The translations under genes were made by a program, and so were the position numbers. From an uncultured Bacteroidia bacterium (GTDB lineage: Bacteria > Bacteroidota > Bacteroidia > Bacteroidales > UBA932), in the NCBI GenBank assembly GCA_902789245.1, contig CADAND010000007.1:79139-143138 (forward strand): 64,000 bases of DNA, read 5' to 3'. This document shows, in pieces, positions 11,105-19,152 of the stretch. How positions within the stretch are numbered: the first letter of the stretch is position 1; the number at the start of each line of letters is the position of its first letter. The notes under the pieces are model-generated. The model made no database searches. It saw only the letters and a list, made by a program, of their open reading frames with translations, and had not been told where the DNA came from.

Positions 11105-11122
11105 ATTCGCCGACCGGCGAAT
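11105..11122. repeat. ATTCGCCGG-type palindrome at the htpG/permease junction
   Basis: ATTCGCCGACCGGCGAAT is a near-perfect palindrome ending 3 bases before the htpG stop codon. The same core occurs at 1209-1232 and as the ends of the element at 15686-15792, each time between convergent genes. Confidence 0.7.
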
Positions 11123-11124
11123 CG

Positions 11125-12984
11125 CTATTTCAGCAGCTTCTCGCTGCGGGCGATGAAGTCCGCGAGGGCCTTGCCCTTCAGCATCCCGTTGCCCAGCAGG
11201 GCCAGGTCCACGACCTGGTGCAGCAGCTCGCTCTCCTTCTTCTCCTCCCAGATCTTCGCGATCAGCGGGTTCTGCATGTTGACGATGATGTTGTAGGCCT
11301 CGGGCATGGTGCCGTAGAAGTTCATTCCGCCGCCCAGGGCGCTCATTTCGCGATAGCGGCGCATGAACTCGCTCTGGGTGATGAGCACCGGCGCGGCGTT
11401 CTCGCCGAGGTTCTGCGCGTCGACCATGTAGTCGTTGCCCTCCGGCAGGACGCCCTTGAAGAGCTCGTCGAGCGTCTTCTTGTCCTCCTCGCTCATCTCC
11501 GGCTTGACCTTCTCCTCCTTGGGGATGAGGTTGTCGACGGAGTCGCTGTCCACGCGTGCGAAGCGGGTGTGCTCGACCTTGGCTTCCAGCAGGTTGACGA
11601 AATGGCTGTCCAGCTCGCAGTCCATGAGCAGGACGTCGTAGCCCTGATTCTTCGCGGCCTCGATCCAGCTGTACTGCTCGGCGGGCTTGGTGGCGTAGAG
11701 GTAAACCACGGTCTTGTCCTTGTCGGTCTGGTTCGGCTCGATGGCCTTGCGGTAGTCCTCCAGGCTGAAGTACTTGCCTTCAGTGTTCTTGAGGAGGGTG
11801 AACTTGAGGGCGCGCTCGCAGAACTTCTCGTCGGAGAGCATGCCGTACTCGATGAAGAGCTTGATGTTGTCCCACTTCTGCTCGAACTGCTCGCGCTGCT
11901 CCTTGAAGATCTCCTCCAGGCGGTCGGCCACCTTCTTGGTGATGTAGGTGCTGATCTTCTTGACGTTGGCGTCGCTCTGCAGATAGCTGCGGGAGACGTT
12001 CAGCGGGATGTCCGGGGAGTCGATCACGCCGTGCAGCAGGGTCAGGAACTCCGGCACGATGTTGTCCACGTGGTCCGTGACGAACATCTGGTTGCAGTAG
12101 AGCTGGATCTTGTTCTTGTCGATGGCCATGCGCTCCTTGATCTTCGGGAAGTAGAGCACGCCGGTCAGCGTGAAGGGGTAATCCACGTTGAGGTGGATCC
12201 AGAACATCGGCTCTTCCTCCATCGGATAGAGCTCCTTGTAGAATTTGAGGTAGTCCTCGTCCTTGAGCTCGGACGGGGCCTTGGTCCAGATCGGGTCGAT
12301 GTTGTTGATGACGTTGTCCTCGTCGGTCTCGACGCTCTTGCCGTCCTTCCACTCGGTCTTCTTTCCGAAGACCACCGGGACGGGCATGAACTTGCAGTAT
12401 TTGCCCAGCAGCTGGGAGATGCGCCCCTTGGCGGCGAACTCCTCTGAGTCGTCGTCCAGGTAGAGGGTGATCTCGGTGCCGCGGTCTTCCTTCTTGCCGG
12501 CGCCCATGGAGTATTCCGGGGAGCCGTCGCAGGACCAGGTCACGGCCTTGGCGCCTTCCTGCCAGCTGAGGGTGTCGATGGTGACCTTCTTGCTCACCAT
12601 GAAGGCAGAGTAGAAGCCCAGGCCGAAGTGTCCGATGATGGAGCCGAGCTGGTCTTTATATTTTTCGAGGAATTCGCCGGCGGAGGAGAAGGCGATCTGG
12701 TTGATGTAGCGGTCGACTTCCTCCTCGGTCATGCCGATGCCCCGGTCGATGATCTTGAGGGTTTTCTTCTTCTCGTCGAGCTCCACGCTGACTTTCAGCT
12801 CGCCCAGCTCGCCCTTGAAGTCGCCGCTGGAGGCGAGGGCTTTCATTTTCTGGGAAGCGTCCACCGCGTTGGCGACGAGCTCACGGAGGAAGATTTCGTG
12901 GTCGGAATAGAGGAACTGCTTGATCACCGGGAAGATGTTCTCGGTGGTCACGCCGATTTTGCCTTTGAGGGTCTTGGTTGCCAT
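11125..12984 (-). CDS. htpG: Molecular chaperone HtpG (bacterial Hsp90)
   Basis: 619 residues. The GHKL ATPase domain shows FLRELVANAVDAS, DRGIGMTEEEV and GHFGLGFYSAFMVS; the middle domain shows NVSRSYLQSD. The C-terminal part is somewhat shorter and more diverged than in enterobacterial HtpG, as is usual in Bacteroidota. The ATG at 12984 gives the expected MATKTLKGKIGVTTEN start; the frame is open to 13005. It is an ATP-dependent cytoplasmic chaperone of the stress response. It lies downstream of an acyl-CoA ligase gene on the same strand, separated by a hairpin with a T-run. Confidence 0.96.
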   Translation of the reverse strand: MATKTLKGKIGVTTENIFPVIKQFLYSDHEIFLRELVANAVDASQKMKALASSGDFKGELGELKVSVELDEKKKTLKIIDRGIGMTEEEVDRYINQIAFSSAGEFLEKYKDQLGSIIGHFGLGFYSAFMVSKKVTIDTLSWQEGAKAVTWSCDGSPEYSMGAGKKEDRGTEITLYLDDDSEEFAAKGRISQLLGKYCKFMPVPVVFGKKTEWKDGKSVETDEDNVINNIDPIWTKAPSELKDEDYLKFYKELYPMEEEPMFWIHLNVDYPFTLTGVLYFPKIKERMAIDKNKIQLYCNQMFVTDHVDNIVPEFLTLLHGVIDSPDIPLNVSRSYLQSDANVKKISTYITKKVADRLEEIFKEQREQFEQKWDNIKLFIEYGMLSDEKFCERALKFTLLKNTEGKYFSLEDYRKAIEPNQTDKDKTVVYLYATKPAEQYSWIEAAKNQGYDVLLMDCELDSHFVNLLEAKVEHTRFARVDSDSVDNLIPKEEKVKPEMSEEDKKTLDELFKGVLPEGNDYMVDAQNLGENAAPVLITQSEFMRRYREMSALGGGMNFYGTMPEAYNIIVNMQNPLIAKIWEEKKESELLHQVVDLALLGNGMLKGKALADFIARSEKLLK

Positions 12985-13003
12985 ATCTGTAATGTTTAAA
13001 ATC

Positions 13004-13033
13004 AAAAAGGGTCGGCCGCACGGGCCAACCCTT
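13004..13033 (-). terminator. Hairpin with T-run between the acyl-CoA ligase and htpG
   Basis: On the minus strand AAGGGTTGGCC and GGCCGACCCTT flank a 5-base loop and are followed by TTTTTGATTTT. It should terminate the ligase transcript; because it lies 20 bases before the htpG start it could also act as a leader structure for htpG. No clear TAnnTTTG box is seen between it and htpG. Confidence 0.7.
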
Positions 13034-13053
13034 CCTGATTCAAATGCTGTTCC

Positions 13054-13070
13054 AGTGACAATTTGTCACT
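13054..13070. promoter_or_regulatory. Perfect 17-bp palindrome AGTGACAATTTGTCACT
   Basis: AGTGACAA-T-TTGTCACT overlaps the last bases of the acyl-CoA ligase stop codon and precedes the hairpin and htpG. It could be an operator for htpG or a small RNA stem; no known motif was recognised. Confidence 0.45.
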
Positions 13071-14715
13071 ATTTGTAGAGGAAGCGCTTGATGCTCATCT
13101 TCGGGGTCTTCTCGAAGGGCACGAGCACGGTCTCGACCTGGGCGATGCGGCTGTAGTTCGGCAGCTGGCGGTTCGCGCCGGCGAGAATCTTCTCCGGCAG
13201 GTCGGAGACGGCTTCTTCGTCCAGGCCGGCGGCCTTGATGGCGTCCTTGTCCAGGTAGACGAGCGCGACGATCTTGCCTGCACGGTCCACGACCACGGAC
13301 TCGGCGACGAACGGCTGGTTGTTCACGAAGGCCTCGACCTCCTCGGGATAGACGTTCTGGCCGTTGGCGGTCAGGATCATGCTCTTGGAGCGGCCCTTGA
13401 TGAAGATGTTGCCGTCCTTGTCCATGATGCCGAGGTCGCCGGTGCGCAGGTAGCCGTCCTCGGTGAAGGCGTTGGCGGAAGCCTCGGGGTTTTTGAAGTA
13501 GCCGATGGTGATGTTCTCGCCCTTGGCCTGGATCTCACCGGCGATGTGCTGGGGATCTTCGGAGTCAATGCGCACGGTGGCGCAGTCGACGGCCTTGCCG
13601 CAGGAGCCCGGGACGTACTTGGTCCAATGCTCGTAGGCGAGCAGCGGGCAGGCCTCGGTCATGCCGTAACCCACGAGGTAGGGGAACTTGATCTTCTTGA
13701 ATATCTTCTCGACCTCGGGGTTGAGGGCGGCGCCGCCCATGATGAACTCCTCGACGTTGCCGCCGAAGGCCTGCACGAGACCGTCCCGGATCTTCTTGTA
13801 AATGATCTGGTTGAGGCCGGGGACCTTGAGGAGGAACTTCACGGCGGGCTTGTCGATGGTCGGCTTGATCTTGGACTTGTAGATCTTTTCCATCACGAGC
13901 GGCACGGTGATGAGCAGATAAGGCTTCACGTCGGCGAACGCCTTGAGCAGCGTGGCCGGGGTCGGGGCCTTGCCAAGCCAGTAGATGGCGGTGCCGTTGC
14001 AGAGCGGGTAGATGAACTCGATCACGAGGCCGTACATGTGGGCCATCGGGAGCATCGACACCATCTTGTCGCCGGCAGGCACGTGGCGCTGGCTGAAGTC
14101 CACGTTGGCGCAGAAATTCCGGTAGGTCAGCATGACGCCCTTCGGGTCGCCGGTGGAACCGGAAGTATAGTTGATCGTGGACAGGTTGTCCCAGTTGTCG
14201 GTGGGGAAGACGACGTCATCCGGGCCGTAGCCGTTGGGCCACTTGGCGGCGAAGAGCGCGTCCATCTCGTCGTAGGTGGCGGCGACCTGGTCGTCCGCGG
14301 CGTAGAGCAGCTTCCAGTTGTCGACATTGACGATAAACCTGATAGCCGGCATCTTGGCGGGGTCGAGCTGCTTGAACTTGTCCTCGTTGGTAAAGAGGGC
14401 GATGCTCTCGGAGTGATTCACCAGGAAGGTGGCGCCGTCGGGCGTGAAGTCGGCCAGCAGCGGCACAATCACGGTCTCGTAGGTATTGACGGCGAGGTAG
14501 GACATGCCCCAGGTGGCGCCGTTGCGGGCCCACAGGGCGATCTTCTCGCCCTTCTTGATGCCCAGCTTCTCGAAGACCAGGTGGAACTTCTCGATCTGCG
14601 TGGCCATCTGGCCGTAGGTGAAGGACTCGCCGCCGATGGTGTTGAGGGCGGCCTTGTCCCAATACTTCTGCGTCGCTTGCTGCAGGCGCTCCAGGTAGTG
14701 CGGATATTTCTCCAT
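13069..14715 (-). CDS. Long-chain acyl-CoA synthetase (AMP-forming)
   Basis: 548 residues of the ANL superfamily. The ATP-binding motif YTSGSTGDPKGVMLTY, the GYGMTEACPLLAYE motif, YLRTGDLG and the hinge motif GRSKSMILTANGQNVYPEE are intact. It should activate free fatty acids to acyl-CoA in the cytoplasm. The ATG at 14715 (MEKYPHYLERL) was chosen over an upstream start at 14778 that would extend past the promoter box at 14749-14756. The gene is closely related in motif wording to the interrupted ligase at 62428, so the two are probably paralogues. It is divergent from a HAD hydrolase gene. Confidence 0.9.
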   Translation of the reverse strand: MEKYPHYLERLQQATQKYWDKAALNTIGGESFTYGQMATQIEKFHLVFEKLGIKKGEKIALWARNGATWGMSYLAVNTYETVIVPLLADFTPDGATFLVNHSESIALFTNEDKFKQLDPAKMPAIRFIVNVDNWKLLYAADDQVAATYDEMDALFAAKWPNGYGPDDVVFPTDNWDNLSTINYTSGSTGDPKGVMLTYRNFCANVDFSQRHVPAGDKMVSMLPMAHMYGLVIEFIYPLCNGTAIYWLGKAPTPATLLKAFADVKPYLLITVPLVMEKIYKSKIKPTIDKPAVKFLLKVPGLNQIIYKKIRDGLVQAFGGNVEEFIMGGAALNPEVEKIFKKIKFPYLVGYGMTEACPLLAYEHWTKYVPGSCGKAVDCATVRIDSEDPQHIAGEIQAKGENITIGYFKNPEASANAFTEDGYLRTGDLGIMDKDGNIFIKGRSKSMILTANGQNVYPEEVEAFVNNQPFVAESVVVDRAGKIVALVYLDKDAIKAAGLDEEAVSDLPEKILAGANRQLPNYSRIAQVETVLVPFEKTPKMSIKRFLYK

Positions 14716-14748
14716 GTTTGAAATGTGTGTTGTTTCAGTTAGTTGTAC

Positions 14749-14817
14749 AAATTTAATCCTTGCCGTGTAAAAAAACAATCTCTCGCGTGTGCATGTGGCG
14801 AATTATTCCGATATTTG
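14749..14817. promoter_or_regulatory. Divergent promoters for the acyl-CoA ligase and the HAD hydrolase
   Basis: TAAATTTG on the minus strand (14749-14756) serves the ligase, leaving a leader of about 30 bases. GATATTTG on the plus strand (14810-14817), one mismatch from consensus, is placed for the HAD gene whose ATG is at 14847. Confidence 0.6.
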
Positions 14818-14846
14818 GGGCGAAAACAATTAATGTGTGGTGAATT

Positions 14847-15683
14847 ATGACGCAGAAGAAACCGATCGTCGCGCTGATCTACGATTATGACGGCACGCTC
14901 TCGCCCGGCAACATGCAGGAATTCGGCTTCATCCAGGCCGTCGGCAAGACGGCAGAGGAGTTCTGGCGGATGAGCGACAGCATCGCCATCGGGCAGGACG
15001 CTTCCAACGTGCTGGCCTATATGAAATTGATGTTCGACGAAGCGAAGCGGAACGGGATCAAGCTTCGCCGCGAGGATTTCCAGCGCTTCGGGCAGAATAT
15101 CCAGCTCTTCGACGGCGTGCGCGACTGGTTCCGGCTTGTCAACCGCTATGGCGAGGAGCACGGCGTCAAGATCGAGCACTACATCAATTCCTCCGGTCTC
15201 AAGGAGATCATCGAGGGGAGCCCGATCGCCCACGAATTCAAGCATGTCTTCGCCGGCACCTTCCTCTACAACGAGAACGGCGAGGCGGAGTGGCCGGGCA
15301 TTTCCGTGGACTACACCACCAAGACCCAGTTCCTCTTCAAGATCAGCAAGGGCATCTTCAGCTCGCGCGACAACAAGCAGGTCAACGAGTCGATCGCCGA
15401 CGACAAGAAGCGCATCCCGTTCGCACACATGATCTATTTCGGTGACGGCGACACCGACGTCCCCTGCATGAAGATCGTGGGCATGTTCGGCGGCCACTCC
15501 ATCGCAGTCTATGACCCGCAGAATGAAAGAAAGAAGGCTACGGCCGCGAAACTCAAGCGCCAGGGGCGCGTGGCGTTCGCCGTGCCGGCCGTCTATACGC
15601 CCGATGCGCCCGCGTACCGCGTGGTCACGGCCATCATTGACAAAATTAAAGCCGACTGGGTTCTCAGCCGGCTGTCCAAATAG
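14847..15683 (+). CDS. HAD-superfamily phosphatase/hydrolase
   Basis: 278 residues. HAD motif I is DYDGTLS (nucleophile Asp and the acid two residues later), motif II appears as NSSG, and motif IV is FGDGDTDVPCMKIV. A helical cap separates motifs I and II, as in phosphoserine-phosphatase-like C1-cap enzymes. The substrate is not evident. A cytoplasmic location is expected, since no signal peptide is seen. The gene is divergent from the acyl-CoA ligase and convergent with a lipoprotein gene, with a palindromic element filling the gap. Confidence 0.85.
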   Translation: MTQKKPIVALIYDYDGTLSPGNMQEFGFIQAVGKTAEEFWRMSDSIAIGQDASNVLAYMKLMFDEAKRNGIKLRREDFQRFGQNIQLFDGVRDWFRLVNRYGEEHGVKIEHYINSSGLKEIIEGSPIAHEFKHVFAGTFLYNENGEAEWPGISVDYTTKTQFLFKISKGIFSSRDNKQVNESIADDKKRIPFAHMIYFGDGDTDVPCMKIVGMFGGHSIAVYDPQNERKKATAAKLKRQGRVAFAVPAVYTPDAPAYRVVTAIIDKIKADWVLSRLSK

Positions 15684-15685
15684 TA

Positions 15686-15792
15686 ATTCGCCGGTCGTGC
15701 GTTGGCGTTGCGGAGGGCGGAGCAGAAATTGGTTTTTCGAGCAACCGCACGAAAAATAATTTCTGTCCGCCCGCGAGGGAAGACCGGCGAAT
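15686..15792. repeat. 107-bp palindromic element with 11-bp terminal inverted repeats
   Basis: ATTCGCCGGTC (15686-15696) is exactly inverted as GACCGGCGAAT (15782-15792). A second arm pair lies inside: gggcgga/tccgccc (15715-15721/15766-15772) and agaaatt/aatttct (15724-15730/15758-15764). It fills the gap between two convergent genes and begins 3 bases after the HAD stop. It could be a miniature mobile element used as a bidirectional terminator. Its end sequence recurs at 1209 and 11105. Confidence 0.75.
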
Positions 15793-15797
15793 GAGGA

Positions 15798-16961
15798 TCA
15801 GTGCAGGCAGGCGATGTGCGCCTCCGGGGCCTCCATGATGTTCCAGGAGAGCACGGCGCCTGAGAAGCCGTGGCGCATCACGGCATCCAGCGACTCGGTC
15901 ACGTAGGCCGGGTCCGTCTCCGCCACACCCGCGCGGTAATTGATCTCGATGCCCGGATACTTGGCGCAGGGGAAGGGCTCCATCGCCGCAAGCTGGCTGT
16001 CCAGAAAGGCGCTGTCCATCGCGAATTCCGGGTAGCCGGTCGCATTCGGGAGCGCCTGCCGCAGCAGTTCATACTCGAATCCCATGCCCGCCGGGGCGGT
16101 CGTCTTGCGGTAGAGCATCGGCTTGATGAAGTCCGCGTGCTGTGCGAGGATCGCGTAATCCTGCCCCACGAAGGGCGCCATGAACGGCGCGAAAAGGTCC
16201 ATGCCGATCTCCAGGGAGCGGCTCCGCAGGCTGTCGGCCACCGCCGCCACGCCGCCGCTGACGATATGCCCCTTGGCGCGGAAGAAGTCCGCCGCCAGAG
16301 GATCCTTGAATGCAAAACCATTTTCCGGGTCGTAGCCGACCACCGACAGGAAAGCGTCGCCCTGGGCCTCCCAGGCGGCCTTGACGGCCTCCAGGTCCAC
16401 GCCCTCGGCGGCATAGCGCGCCGCGCAGACCGGGCAGCCGCAGTTCAGCACGCCGCTCACGCCGCCCACGAAGGACTGCGTGCGGATGCGGTCGAGGAAC
16501 ACGCCGTCGAAGCCGCAGCCGGCGAAACAGCGGTCGTAGAGCGCGACCACGTTCGCGATGTTGTGCGGGTCGGCGGGGCAGTTGAAGCTGAAGCCCTCGC
16601 CTGCGGTGAGGTCGTAATTCGCCGGTGCCCGGCCCCACAGGTCGACCGCCGCCGAATTCTCGCAGACCTCCTCGGTCTCGGCGAAAACGGGCAGCCAGAG
16701 CAGCATGCGGATGCCCTTGGCGTGCAGGTGCTCGCCGACCTGGCGGTAGATGTCCCGGTCCAGGCTCCAGCCGATGATGACCTTCCCCACGGGGATGAGG
16801 GCGCTGACGGAATCGATGCGGGCGTTGATCTGGGCGGCCGTGTAGGCCGGGGCGTTCCAGGGGCCGAGCGAGACCTGGACGACGTAGTCCGGGGCGGCCG
16901 GTTTGCTTTGGCAGGCTGCCAGGGCAAGCAGGCCCGCGAGGAGGATGGCGATCTTTCTCAT
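15798..16961 (-). CDS. Lipoprotein with TIM-barrel glycosidase-like features
   Basis: 387 residues with a lipoprotein signal (LLALAAC, Cys17). Segments such as VIIGWSLDRDIYRQVGEHLHAKGIRMLLWLP, CGFDGVFLDRIR and GFSGAVLSWNIME have the strand-helix rhythm and acidic strand ends of a (beta/alpha)8 barrel, as in putative glycosidases of the GHL/DUF4015 type; that placement is a guess. A CGCPVC cluster in the middle is unusual and could form a metal site or disulfides. It is probably surface- or periplasm-facing on the outer membrane. A minus-strand TATATTTA near 16978-16985 is the likely -7 box. Confidence 0.6.
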   Translation of the reverse strand: MRKIAILLAGLLALAACQSKPAAPDYVVQVSLGPWNAPAYTAAQINARIDSVSALIPVGKVIIGWSLDRDIYRQVGEHLHAKGIRMLLWLPVFAETEEVCENSAAVDLWGRAPANYDLTAGEGFSFNCPADPHNIANVVALYDRCFAGCGFDGVFLDRIRTQSFVGGVSGVLNCGCPVCAARYAAEGVDLEAVKAAWEAQGDAFLSVVGYDPENGFAFKDPLAADFFRAKGHIVSGGVAAVADSLRSRSLEIGMDLFAPFMAPFVGQDYAILAQHADFIKPMLYRKTTAPAGMGFEYELLRQALPNATGYPEFAMDSAFLDSQLAAMEPFPCAKYPGIEINYRAGVAETDPAYVTESLDAVMRHGFSGAVLSWNIMEAPEAHIACLH

Positions 16962-16977
16962 TTCGTGTGATTCTCCG

Positions 16978-17004
16978 TAAATATACGAATAATTGCTATC
17001 TTTG
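16978..17004. promoter_or_regulatory. Divergent promoters
   Basis: TATCTTTG (16997-17004, plus) is a perfect -7 box for the DUF3298-type lipoprotein gene. TATATTTA (16978-16985, minus), one base off consensus, points to the TIM-barrel lipoprotein gene. Confidence 0.65.
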
Positions 17005-17028
17005 TGAATGGCAAAAAGCGTCTTTCAG

Positions 17029-17796
17029 ATGAACAAAATGTACTACTTCCTCGCGGCTGCGGCTGCACTCCTGCTGGCGGCTTCCTGCACGCAGGGCCTG
17101 AAAACCCGGACCTTCTCATACGAAGATTCCGCCCTCGCGGACCAGTTCGACTCGGAATGCAACGTCTCCTGCGAGTTCGAATACGTGACGGGCGGCGTGG
17201 GCCGGGAGCTTCAGGACAAGATCAACGCCACGATCGTCTCCACCCACATCCTCTACGACGAGGCGGACGGCCTGAGCGACGTCCCCGTGGCCTGCGAGCG
17301 CTGGGTGGCGGCCACGCTGGAGAGTTATGCCGACGATATCGAGAGCTTCTCGGACAATTTCGACGGGGAAGATGCCTGGATGTTCAACTTCGAATACCGC
17401 TGCACAGGCCATTTCGGCGACGCCTGCAAGGCCCGCCGCCTGCAGACCTACAACGCCTCGTACAGCGAATACACGGGCGGCGCACATGGGATCAGCAGCG
17501 TCATGTACGATGTCTATGACATGACCACCGGGGAAATCATTTCCGAGACGGATCTCTTCCGGCCCGGATTCGAGCGGGGAGTCTCGGCATTGCTTTCGGA
17601 TGCGCTGAAAGTTTATCTGGCCGAGAACGATGCGGATCCGGAGATGCTCTTCAGCAGCCCGGAGCCGAACGGCAATTTCAGCGTGTCGGATACGCACGTG
17701 ACCTGGGTCTACAATCCCTATGAAATCGCGCCCTACGTGATGGGGACCATTGAACTGTCCGTCAGTTGGAACGACCTGAAGCCTTATCTGAAATAG
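17029..17796 (+). CDS. DUF4163/DUF3298 (RsiV-like) lipoprotein
   Basis: 255 residues with the lipoprotein signal FLAAAAALLLAASC (Cys20 from the ATG at 17029). The motif YSEYTGGAHG followed by YDMTTGEIISETDLF, and the C-terminal FxPYEIAPYxxGxIELxVxxxxLKPYL pattern, are characteristic of the DUF4163 plus DUF3298 pair found in RsiV and many Bacteroidota lipoproteins. It is a periplasmic or surface protein whose specific role is unknown; RsiV binds lysozyme. ATGs at 17008 and 17038 are alternatives; 17008 would put the start almost at the transcript end. Its last 35 bases overlap the convergent AraC gene. Confidence 0.8.
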   Translation: MNKMYYFLAAAAALLLAASCTQGLKTRTFSYEDSALADQFDSECNVSCEFEYVTGGVGRELQDKINATIVSTHILYDEADGLSDVPVACERWVAATLESYADDIESFSDNFDGEDAWMFNFEYRCTGHFGDACKARRLQTYNASYSEYTGGAHGISSVMYDVYDMTTGEIISETDLFRPGFERGVSALLSDALKVYLAENDADPEMLFSSPEPNGNFSVSDTHVTWVYNPYEIAPYVMGTIELSVSWNDLKPYLK

Positions 17797-18916
17797 CCTT
17801 AGGGAACGACGGAATCTCTTTCTCCATGCGTGACTTTACGCTGTAGTAGGCCTGGCGGGAACAGAAGCCGGAGGCCTCGGCGGCTTCCTGTACGGTGGCG
17901 TTGGGGTGCTCCTGCAGGTAGGACGTCACGTGGTTCAGACGGAAACTGTTGATGAAATCGAAGAACCCGCCGTATTCCGACTTGATGATGTCGGCGATGT
18001 AGGAGCGGCTGTAGCCGCAGCGGTCGGCCACTTCCTGGATGGTGAGGTGCGGCTCCAGATAGGCCTGGTGCTTCTCGACGACGTCATGGATGGAACTCAT
18101 GATCTCCAGCATCTTCTCCCTGGAAATGTTGCGCTTGCGCACCGTTCCCGTCGCGGCGGCCGCTTCCTTTTCCTCCTTCTCTTCCTCCTCTTCATCCATC
18201 GGACGGTTGCGGTGCGGGCGCAGGGAGGAGATGATGACGATCACCGAGGAGGCGGAGAACAGCAGCATGATCAGGGCCATGACCATCCGGTTGTCCAGCA
18301 GGACGGCCGTCCAGCTGAGCAGCAGATTCACGAAAACGATCAGGGTCCAGCGCCGGGCCACCGTCACGGGGAAATCATTCGGGTTGGAGTATTCGTCTTC
18401 GTCAATTTTCTTTGCCCGGATGCGGATGATGGCCACGATGGTGCAGCAAACGATCGTGCTGAGAATGCCCGGAATAAACAGCATGCTGACGGCCAGTTCG
18501 TGACAGATCCAGTCCTCGAGCTGCTCGCCGGGCCAGATGGCCATGGTCAGGGCGGCATCAAGGCACAGGAGAATCGGCGTGCCGACAATGACCACGAGCC
18601 ACCTCCACCGCCACCAGTTCATGAAGGTTCCGAAATAGGAATACAGCATCATGGTGAAAGTAAACAGGGAGCCGGGCAGAAAAAACATGCGCGTCATGTA
18701 CCAGGCGTCCGAACTTTCCGGATGGAGCACAAAAGGAAGCAGAACCAGCGAAAGCAGGTAGGCCGCGGTGACAATGGGGCGGCCGGGATAATAGTAGTCC
18801 GGCCTGCGATCGTACGGATGGCACATATGGAACCAACGCACAAAGGCCAGCACCAGGCTGGTGGTGAGGAAAACGGTCGCAGCTAAACCGCAAAAGTAGA
18901 ATTCGTTATGTTCCAT
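17762..18916 (-). CDS. AraC-family regulator with an N-terminal multi-pass membrane domain
   Basis: 384 residues. About six hydrophobic segments span residues 5-235, followed by an acidic/basic linker (RPMDEEEEEKEEKE) and a C-terminal AraC double helix-turn-helix (LTIQEVADRCGYSRSYIADIIKSEYGGFFDFINSFRL and TVQEAAEASGFCSRQAYYSVKSR). Membrane-tethered AraC regulators of this kind occur in Bacteroidota. The gene is divergent from the exopolysaccharide-type operon at 19153, and a tandem 20-bp repeat lies between, so it is the probable regulator of that operon. A TACCTTTA box ends about 8 bases before the ATG, suggesting a nearly leaderless mRNA. Confidence 0.87.
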   Translation of the reverse strand: MEHNEFYFCGLAATVFLTTSLVLAFVRWFHMCHPYDRRPDYYYPGRPIVTAAYLLSLVLLPFVLHPESSDAWYMTRMFFLPGSLFTFTMMLYSYFGTFMNWWRWRWLVVIVGTPILLCLDAALTMAIWPGEQLEDWICHELAVSMLFIPGILSTIVCCTIVAIIRIRAKKIDEDEYSNPNDFPVTVARRWTLIVFVNLLLSWTAVLLDNRMVMALIMLLFSASSVIVIISSLRPHRNRPMDEEEEEKEEKEAAAATGTVRKRNISREKMLEIMSSIHDVVEKHQAYLEPHLTIQEVADRCGYSRSYIADIIKSEYGGFFDFINSFRLNHVTSYLQEHPNATVQEAAEASGFCSRQAYYSVKSRMEKEIPSFPKAISDKASGRSN

Positions 18917-18924
18917 ACGGGATC

Positions 18925-18932
18925 TAAAGGTA
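18925..18932 (-). promoter_or_regulatory. Promoter -7 box of the AraC gene
   Basis: TACCTTTA on the minus strand, one base from TAnnTTTG, lies directly upstream of the ATG at 18916. Confidence 0.5.
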
Positions 18933-18960
18933 CGAATAATTTTCTCAGATGCGAAAAAAG

Positions 18961-18997
18961 TGTACTCTGACGTGTCAAAGTGGACTCATACGTGACA
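18961..18997. promoter_or_regulatory. Tandem 20-bp direct repeat, candidate AraC operator
   Basis: tgtactctgacgtgtca (18961-18977) and tggactcatacgtgaca (18981-18997) match at 13 of 17 positions and are offset by exactly 20 bases, two helical turns, the spacing typical of paired AraC-family half-sites. They sit between the divergent AraC gene and the exopolysaccharide operon. Confidence 0.6.
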
Positions 18998-19060
18998 TTG
19001 CATTGAGCTAACAGTAAAGATATTGAGCGATTTTTAAAAGTTTTTTAAAATGTCATTTCA

Positions 19061-19068
19061 TAACTTTG
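19061..19068 (+). promoter_or_regulatory. Promoter -7 box of the exopolysaccharide-type operon
   Basis: TAACTTTG is a perfect TAnnTTTG box, preceded by an A/T-rich stretch (tttttaaaagttttttaaaa). The leader to the GTG at 19153 is about 80 bases. Confidence 0.65.
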
Positions 19069-19152
19069 CACCCGCGAAATTTTAGAACAAGTAGTGTATT
19101 GCCCGCGGCTTTTGCCGCCCATCCAAGGAACTAACTATCAATCACATTAGTA

